In this document: positions 13,953 to 18,192 of the stretch, one piece after another
Position numbering within the stretch: the first letter of the stretch is position 1
How the letters are laid out: the number at the start of each line of letters is the position of its first letter
Origin: Verrucomicrobia bacterium UBA3063
Lineage (GTDB): Bacteria; Verrucomicrobiota; Verrucomicrobiia; Methylacidiphilales; Verrucolacustridaceae
NCBI GenBank assembly: GCA_002366885.1
Contig: DFCD01000023.1
Location: 320-18,511, forward strand
Direction of reading: 5' to 3'
Length of the DNA: 18,192 nt
The notes under the pieces: generated by a model
What the model was told of the DNA's origin: nothing
Databases searched by the model: none
What the model saw: only the letters and a program-made list of their open reading frames with translations
Position numbers and translations under genes: made by a program

Positions 13953-14210
13953 TTATTTGACGTGCTTGCTGGCGTACTTGGTCAGTTCAAACATGTTCGC
14001 GGAGCTCTTGCCACCGAAAAGGGGTTTGAGCAGCTCGTCCGCATGGATCATCCGCCTGTTCTTCTTGTCCTGCAGGCCCTTTTTCTTGATGTGCGCCCAC
14101 AGTTTCTTGGTCAGCTCGGTCCGCGGAAGCGGCTTGCTTCCAACGATCGCGGCGAGGATGGCGTCCGGTTGGACGGGTTTCATGAATGCTGCATTGGGTT
14201 TTCTGGCCAT
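13953..14210 (-). CDS. SWIB/MDM2-domain protein
   Basis: An 85-residue stand-alone SWIB domain (about residues 12-82). It starts MARKPNAAFMKPVQPD, followed by VGSKPLPRTELTKKLWAHIK, GLQDKKNRRMIHAD and LLKPLFGG. These match SWIB proteins of chlamydiae, verrucomicrobia and other bacteria. In eukaryotes the fold is part of SWI/SNF complexes and MDM2. In chlamydiae it is linked to chromatin condensation, sometimes fused to topoisomerase I. The bacterial stand-alone role is unsettled. The start at 14210 has AAGGAGA about 11 bases upstream; the longer in-frame start at 14252 is rejected because the family begins here. It follows cofH by 38 bases and may be cotranscribed with it, and is followed by a strong terminator. 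Confidence 0.92.
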   Translation of the reverse strand: MARKPNAAFMKPVQPDAILAAIVGSKPLPRTELTKKLWAHIKKKGLQDKKNRRMIHADELLKPLFGGKSSANMFELTKYASKHVK

Positions 14211-14248
14211 GGTGTTTCTGTCTCCTTGGTTTGGGTTTCGTTGACGAA

Positions 14249-15343
14249 TCAAAGAGCAAAATGCCCTCTAGCAGACGCCTGACAACTCTTTTTTCCGAGG
14301 GAAAACGGGTTTTTCACAGTGCCGTAAACAGTGCTCCGCCGCCGGGGAATCCGCCCGGCCCGGCGGATGGCCTCCTCGATCGCCTCCGGTTCCATTCCCT
14401 CCCCATGTCGTCCTCCGCTGGAACGGGTGATCGCCTCCTCATACAAAGTTCCCCCGAAATCATTGCACCCCCAGTCCAACGACTCCGCCGCCCCCTCCAC
14501 CCCAAGCTTCACCCAGCTGGTCTGCAGGTTGGGAATGAGGTCGCCAAGCACCAACCGGGCCAGCGGATACAGGCGACGCGCACGCCTGCGGATGCGCTCC
14601 TCCAACCGAACCATCCCACCCGTTCGTTGGGCCAACATCCTGCCCAGCCGATTTTCATAAGGCACAAAGGCCAGCGGCACCAGCTCCGTGAACCCCCCGG
14701 TTTCCCCCTGCAGGCGGCGCAGGACCTCAAAGTGGGAACGAATATCCTCCCAGGTTTCCACATGCCCGAAAAGAATCGTGGCGCTGGAGCGAAGCCCGGC
14801 GAGATGGGCGGCGCGGACGATGCGTGTCCAACGCGCGACCGGCAGCTTGTTGCGCGAAATTTTTTTCCGGACCCGGTCCACCAGGATTTCCGCTGCGGTC
14901 CCGGGAATGCTTCCCACCCCGGCTGCGCGCAGCCGGGGAAGCATCACCTCCGGCTCCTCCCCCGCCTTTGCGCACAGGGAGTCGATCTCCATCGGCGAGA
15001 AGGCATGCAGATGCATCCACGGAAAATTTTTTCGCAACTCCCGGACCAGATCAAAATAGTAGGCGGGCGGCAGATCCGGATCGATGCCGCCCTGAAGGCA
15101 GACTTCCGTCACCCACGGAGTTTCTCCCACGCGGGCCACCACCCGGTCGATCGTGTCGGTGGTGGCCCCGGGGGTTCCCGGTCTCCGGCCAAAACCGCAG
15201 AAGGCGCACCCCACGTGGCAAATTCTTGTGAAGTTGGCGTTCCGGTTGACTACATAGGTCACCACATCCCCATGGTCTTTGCAGGCGGCCTGCCGCGCCG
15301 CCTCGGTCAGCTCCCCCAGGGGCAGTTTCCAAGGGTCCTTCAC
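14249..15343 (-). CDS. cofH: F0 synthase subunit 2, CofH (radical SAM)
   Basis: One half of 7,8-didemethyl-8-hydroxy-5-deazariboflavin (F0) synthase. It generates the tyrosine-derived intermediate in synthesis of the F420 chromophore. The 364-residue protein has NRNANFTRICHVGCAFCGF with CxxxCxxC (about Cys42, 46, 49), IPGTAAEILVDRVR, SATILFGHVETWEDI and GGFTELVPLAFVPYENRL. The last separates CofH from the menaquinone enzymes MqnC and MqnE, which carry different residues there. The start is GTG at 15343, with AGGAG seven bases upstream and a 4-base GTGA overlap with the cofG stop. A TTG at 15400 is in frame but lies inside cofG. No other cof genes (cofC, cofD, cofE) are in the window. Confidence 0.9.
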   Translation of the reverse strand: MKDPWKLPLGELTEAARQAACKDHGDVVTYVVNRNANFTRICHVGCAFCGFGRRPGTPGATTDTIDRVVARVGETPWVTEVCLQGGIDPDLPPAYYFDLVRELRKNFPWMHLHAFSPMEIDSLCAKAGEEPEVMLPRLRAAGVGSIPGTAAEILVDRVRKKISRNKLPVARWTRIVRAAHLAGLRSSATILFGHVETWEDIRSHFEVLRRLQGETGGFTELVPLAFVPYENRLGRMLAQRTGGMVRLEERIRRRARRLYPLARLVLGDLIPNLQTSWVKLGVEGAAESLDWGCNDFGGTLYEEAITRSSGGRHGEGMEPEAIEEAIRRAGRIPRRRSTVYGTVKNPFSLGKKSCQASARGHFAL

Positions 15344-16329
15344 GCCAAGGCTCCTGCATGAAACTCCTCCGCCCGCCTGAGCCAGTCCCCGCTCAGCCAA
15401 GTCGCGTTGCGATGGGAGTCATAAACCGGAAGGCGTTCGGCCAGTTCGCGGCCCGCCTGACGGCAGGTGTCCGCGTAGGATCCGACGGTTTCCCATGGGC
15501 TCGCCGGGTTGACCTCGTCCCTGGCCCAGGAGATTCCGCCGAGATCATCGATCCCCGGAAGCAACACCCGCCACCGGGGCTCCAGGTTTGGCGGAATCTG
15601 AATCGCCACCCCCGGCGCCCATTGCCTCCAACGCCCCATCATCTCGCGGTACTCCCCCAGGGTCGGCTCCGGGCCCGCCGGCCAGCGGGATCCCGCGTTC
15701 GGCACGTAGCGCTGAATCAAAATCTCCTGCAGATGTCCGTACCGGCAATGCAGATCCGCCAAGGCAGCCAGGGAATCCAGCCGGCTGGCCTGGGACTCAC
15801 CCCAACCGACAAGGATTCCGCTGGTGAACGGGATTCTCGCCCGACCCGCCGCCTCCAGGCCAGCTATCCGGCCCGCCGCCCGCTTTTCCGGCGCCACACG
15901 CGGTTCATCCTGGGTGCTTTCCAGCATCATCCCCATGGACACAAAATGCGGCCGGATCCGGAGAAGTTCCGCTTCGGTCATCCGGCCGAAGTTGCCATGG
16001 GGAAAAAGCCCGGCGGCGGCGCAGCGGTCGGCCACGCTGATGGCAAAGTCCCAGAAGTCGGCAAATCCCCGCCGGACCAGTTCTTCACGAATATGGGGAA
16101 GGCTGTCCGGCCGCTCCCCGGAAATCAGCAGGGCCTCCCGGGCGCCTCCCCCGACCGCATCCCGCAAAAGGCGCTCCATTTCATCCCCGCTCAGGAGACC
16201 CCGACGGTCCGCCCGGAACCCACAGTAGGCACAATGCCAGGGGCAGTCATGGGTCAGCACAAAAGTCAGGGAACGGGTGTAGGTAACCGGACCAACGGTG
16301 GCCCCAAAATCCTCGTAAACGTCTTTCAA
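15340..16329 (-). CDS. cofG: F0 synthase subunit 1, CofG (radical SAM)
   Basis: Partner of CofH, joining its product with 5-amino-6-ribitylamino-uracil chemistry to complete F0. The 329-residue radical-SAM protein has VTYTRSLTFVLTHDCPWHC with CxxxCxxC (about Cys29, 33, 36) and YCGFRAD. GLFPHGNFGRMTEAELLRI, SMGMMLESTQDE, IPFTSGILVGWGES and AIQIPPNL follow, in the order seen in CofG. The CofH neighbour and the 4-base overlap support the call. The start is taken at TTG 16329 (AGAAG upstream). An in-frame TTG at 16377 would overlap the divergent psd start. LTHDCPWHC departs from the common LTxxCRxxC form, but the three cysteines are intact. Confidence 0.88.
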   Translation of the reverse strand: MKDVYEDFGATVGPVTYTRSLTFVLTHDCPWHCAYCGFRADRRGLLSGDEMERLLRDAVGGGAREALLISGERPDSLPHIREELVRRGFADFWDFAISVADRCAAAGLFPHGNFGRMTEAELLRIRPHFVSMGMMLESTQDEPRVAPEKRAAGRIAGLEAAGRARIPFTSGILVGWGESQASRLDSLAALADLHCRYGHLQEILIQRYVPNAGSRWPAGPEPTLGEYREMMGRWRQWAPGVAIQIPPNLEPRWRVLLPGIDDLGGISWARDEVNPASPWETVGSYADTCRQAGRELAERLPVYDSHRNATWLSGDWLRRAEEFHAGALA

Positions 16330-16352
16330 CGGCGGCTTCTCTTGCCTAAAAA
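16325..16352 (+). promoter_or_regulatory. Weak candidate psd promoter with -10 box next to the start
   Basis: TAAAAA (16347-16352) lies 6 bases before the psd ATG, with a poor -35 match TTCAAC (16325-16330) at a 16-base spacing. If used, the transcript would be leaderless. It would overlap the start of the divergent cofG. Confidence 0.25.
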
Positions 16353-16358
16353 TCCCCG

Positions 16359-16985
16359 ATGGCACTGACCGAGGCAAGACCCTTCCTGATCGGTGCCGCC
16401 GTGCTGCTGGGCGCCTGCCTTTGGATGGGCTGGTGGATCCCCTCGGGCCTGGCGGTCCTGCTCCTCGCGGCGTTACTTCTCTTCTTCCGTGATCCCCAAC
16501 GGCAACCCCCGTCGGATCCCCTCGCCCTGGTCAGTCCCGCCGACGGCAAAGTCATCTGCGTCGACGAGGCCGAGGATCCCTGCTTCGGCCTTGGCAAGTT
16601 CCGCCGGATCGGGATTTTTCTTTCCGTGCTCGACGTGCACGTCAACCGTTCCCCCTGGGACGGGGTCGTGGAAAAAACCCATTACTCGGCGGGGGAATTT
16701 CTGGATGCGCGCCACCTGGAGGTGGATCTCCGCAACGAAAACCAGACTTGGCTTCTGCGCACTTCCCGCGGCCCCGTGCTCGTCCGGCAGATCGCCGGGC
16801 TGATCGCCCGCCGCATTGTCGCCTGGAAAAAACCCGGGGAGAAGGTCGGCCGCGGGGAACGGATCGGCATGATCCGTTTCGGATCCCGCACGGATCTTTA
16901 TGTTCCCGCGGCCTGCTCCATCCGGGTGCAACCGGGCCAGCGGGTGAAGGGAGGCGAAACCGTCCTCGCGTCATGGCCCGAATAA
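16359..16985 (+). CDS. psd: Phosphatidylserine decarboxylase (short, type C)
   Basis: Membrane-bound, self-cleaving enzyme that makes phosphatidylethanolamine from phosphatidylserine. The 208-residue protein has two N-terminal hydrophobic helices (about 8-27 and 29-43). VSPADGKVICVDE (about 58-70), IGIFLSVLDVHVNRSPWDG (about 84-102) and the processing site IRFGSRTDLYVP follow; Ser176 becomes the pyruvoyl group. This short form, lacking the longer E. coli N-terminus, occurs in archaea and many bacteria. The ATG at 16359 has no clear Shine-Dalgarno and lies 29 bases from the proposed divergent cofG start. The gene overlaps pssA by 13 bases, so substrate-making and substrate-using enzymes are coupled. 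Confidence 0.93.
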   Translation: MALTEARPFLIGAAVLLGACLWMGWWIPSGLAVLLLAALLLFFRDPQRQPPSDPLALVSPADGKVICVDEAEDPCFGLGKFRRIGIFLSVLDVHVNRSPWDGVVEKTHYSAGEFLDARHLEVDLRNENQTWLLRTSRGPVLVRQIAGLIARRIVAWKKPGEKVGRGERIGMIRFGSRTDLYVPAACSIRVQPGQRVKGGETVLASWPE

Positions 16986-17827
16986 AACAGCGTGAAAAGA
17001 ATGCGGCGCCCAGAAGCGCCGCCTACCTGCTGCCCAGCCTGATGACGGCAGGAAACCTTTTCTGCGGCTTTATGGCCGTGCTGCAGATCATCCAGGGGAG
17101 TCTTCTGCAGGCCTCGGAAAACGTCGCCTGGATTCAGCCCTACGAAGCCAGCCTTCTCTGGATCCTCGGTGCCTTCATTTTTGACCTTCTCGACGGCCGG
17201 TTGGCCCGGCTCGGCGGCCACGAAAGCGCCTTTGGAAGGGAATTTGATTCCCTCGCCGATGTCATCTCCTTCGGAATCGCCCCGGCCCTGCTCGTCTTCA
17301 AGATCGTGCTTGCAGAACTGCCGGCCCGGATCGGCTGGATGATCGCTTTTATCTACCTGGTTTGCGGTGCCATGCGGCTTGCCCGATTCAACGCCATCAC
17401 CGCCCAGCCCGGCCCCGCCGACCGCGCCAAGGATTTCACCGGCTTCCCCATCCCCGCCGCCGCGGGGCTGGTCGCCTCCGTCACCCTTCTCCTTCTCCAG
17501 TACTACGAGTCCGACCGCGTCATCGGGGACTGGAAATACCTTCTCGCCGGCCTCCTTCTCTTCCTCAGCTTCATGATGTTCAGCAAGGTGAGCTATCCGA
17601 GCTTCAAGGCCATCGACTGGCGGACCCAGCGGCCCATCCCCCGCATGCTCCTGATTGTCGCCCTGCTTGCCCTGGTCGTGCAGACCTACCGTTACTCCCT
17701 TGCCCTGCTTTTCACCGGGTATCTCCTCTACGGCTTCGTACGTCCGCACATCAGCCGGCGCTGGCGGCATGAATTGGAGGATGAGGAGATTTTACCCAGT
17801 TCCTCCCGGCGCCGCTCCGCACCCTGA
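16973..17827 (+). CDS. pssA: CDP-diacylglycerol--serine O-phosphatidyltransferase
   Basis: Integral membrane enzyme making phosphatidylserine from CDP-diacylglycerol and serine. The 284-residue protein has the complete CDP-alcohol phosphotransferase signature D-G-x2-A-R-x8-G-x3-D-x3-D (Asp74, Gly75, Ala78, Arg79, Gly88, Asp92, Asp96). About eight hydrophobic segments follow the basic N-terminus MARIKQREKN. The open frame extends back to 16748 inside psd in another frame. ATG 16973 was chosen because translation upstream of it is Arg/Pro-rich and unlike the family. AGGGAGG lies about 20 bases upstream; coupling to psd by the 13-base overlap is more likely. Adjacent psd defines a phosphatidylethanolamine operon. 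The tail is acidic then Ser/Arg-rich. Confidence 0.93.
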   Translation: MARIKQREKNAAPRSAAYLLPSLMTAGNLFCGFMAVLQIIQGSLLQASENVAWIQPYEASLLWILGAFIFDLLDGRLARLGGHESAFGREFDSLADVISFGIAPALLVFKIVLAELPARIGWMIAFIYLVCGAMRLARFNAITAQPGPADRAKDFTGFPIPAAAGLVASVTLLLLQYYESDRVIGDWKYLLAGLLLFLSFMMFSKVSYPSFKAIDWRTQRPIPRMLLIVALLALVVQTYRYSLALLFTGYLLYGFVRPHISRRWRHELEDEEILPSSSRRRSAP

Positions 17828-17878
17828 CCATCCGCGGGGCTACCCCCCTCCCGCTCGCTCGCAAAGGAAAATTCGGGA

Positions 17879-18025
17879 CTAAGCCAGGCCGATCGCCCGC
17901 AGGAGTTGCACGAACTGGGGGGTCTCCAGCAGTACGTTGTAGGTGAAAACCAGGCCGGCAACCCCCAGCAACGACAGGATCGCCGCAATGCAGCGGATCA
18001 CATACGAGATCTCCTCGGTTTCCAC
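17879..18025 (-). CDS. Short single-helix membrane peptide, unknown
   Basis: A 48-residue frame from GTG 18025 to TAG 17879 on the minus strand. It begins METEEISYVIRCIAAI, has one membrane helix (about 9-29), then LLETPQFVQLLRAIGLA, probably amphipathic. An in-frame stop lies just upstream, fixing the maximum length. It starts 23 bases after the stop of the partial gene at the right edge, so the two are probably cotranscribed. It converges with pssA, 51 bases apart. Codon third positions are G/C-rich like the neighbours. I do not recognise it; it could be a small regulatory or accessory membrane protein. Confidence 0.5.
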   Translation of the reverse strand: METEEISYVIRCIAAILSLLGVAGLVFTYNVLLETPQFVQLLRAIGLA

Positions 18026-18048
18026 AGGTTCAGCCTAACCCTCTGGGC

Positions 18049-18192
18049 TTACTTGGAAATTCGAAAATAACCCGTCCAAAGGTCGTTTTCAGGACGTTGG
18101 TCGCCCCGCACCTCCGCGCCGGCGCCCGCGGAAATTCCGCCCTCCAGACGTGCCCGGGCAAGGTCAAAGGTCAGGGTCTCGGCCGCCGTCTG
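18049..18192 (-). CDS. C-terminal end of an unidentified protein
   Basis: The minus strand is open from the window edge to TAA at 18049, giving 47 residues from QTAAETLTFDLARARLEGG to TGYFRISK. The rhythm of alternating polar/hydrophobic residues suggests beta structure. The phrase TLTFDLARARLEGG vaguely recalls OstA/LptA-type periplasmic repeats, but it is too short to assign. The small membrane-peptide gene follows after 23 bases. Confidence 0.5.
   Translation of the reverse strand, partial: QTAAETLTFDLARARLEGGISAGAGAEVRGDQRPENDLWTGYFRISK

Noticed and set aside
14249..16329. Menaquinone futalosine-pathway enzymes MqnC/MqnE instead of CofH/CofG
   Set aside because: The FTELVPLAFVPYE segment, the IPGTAAEILVDRVR segment and the tandem with a CofG-type partner fit F0 synthase better.
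1..18192. CRISPR arrays, insertion sequences, phage genes or defence systems
   Set aside because: No regular direct repeats, transposase or integrase motifs, or known defence domains were found on either strand.

Overview
The window is GC-rich, densely packed bacterial chromosome with no sign of phage, transposon, CRISPR or plasmid functions. The gene content points to the PVC superphylum, most likely Verrucomicrobiota. The main clues are a stand-alone SWIB-domain protein, a neighbouring AT-hook/winged-helix basic protein, and a NAPE-PLD-like metallo-hydrolase next to a tatC/miaB block. The phylum is an inference from family resemblance. No intergenic stretch exceeds about 150 bases, and gene overlaps of 4 to 22 bases are common.

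Layout: (1) Positions 1-5048 are a minus-strand run, read from the right: 5-formyltetrahydrofolate cyclo-ligase, tatC, a small two-helix membrane protein, miaB, a multi-pass membrane protein, a family 9 glycosyltransferase and the start of aroF (cut by the window edge). (2) Positions 5134-6015 hold a divergent plus-strand metallo-beta-lactamase-fold hydrolase. It converges on a secreted NlpC/P60 cell-wall hydrolase (6007-6642), which has two abutting perfect 12-bp palindromes in its leader. (3) fabI and a HAD phosphatase form a minus-strand pair (6783-8251). (4) On the plus strand are a TerC-family transporter and a membrane-anchored glucosaminidase. A Coa1-like membrane protein converges on the latter from the minus strand. 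(5) A divergent dihydropteroate-synthase-like protein is translationally coupled to a pteridine-reductase-like SDR (10804-12416). (6) Next come a minus-strand NAD-dependent epimerase-like protein, tRNA-Ser(UGA), and two chromatin-type small proteins (AT-hook/winged-helix and SWIB) with clear RNA structures between them. (7) cofG and cofH, the two halves of F0 synthase for the deazaflavin cofactor F420, form a coupled minus-strand pair. They are divergent from psd-pssA, which make phosphatidylethanolamine. (8) The right edge holds a 48-residue membrane peptide and the C-terminal end of an unidentified protein, both minus strand.

Themes: pterin, folate and deazaflavin metabolism recurs (cyclo-ligase, DHPS-like/PTR1-like pair, CofG/CofH). 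So does envelope biogenesis (GT9, TatC, FabI, NlpC/P60, glucosaminidase, Psd/PssA). The best candidates for something poorly described are the DHPS-like/PTR1-like pair, the F0 synthase genes in this lineage, and the SWIB plus AT-hook/winged-helix neighbourhood. I see no obvious new defence or mobile system. All calls come from reading the translations and the DNA by eye, without database searches.
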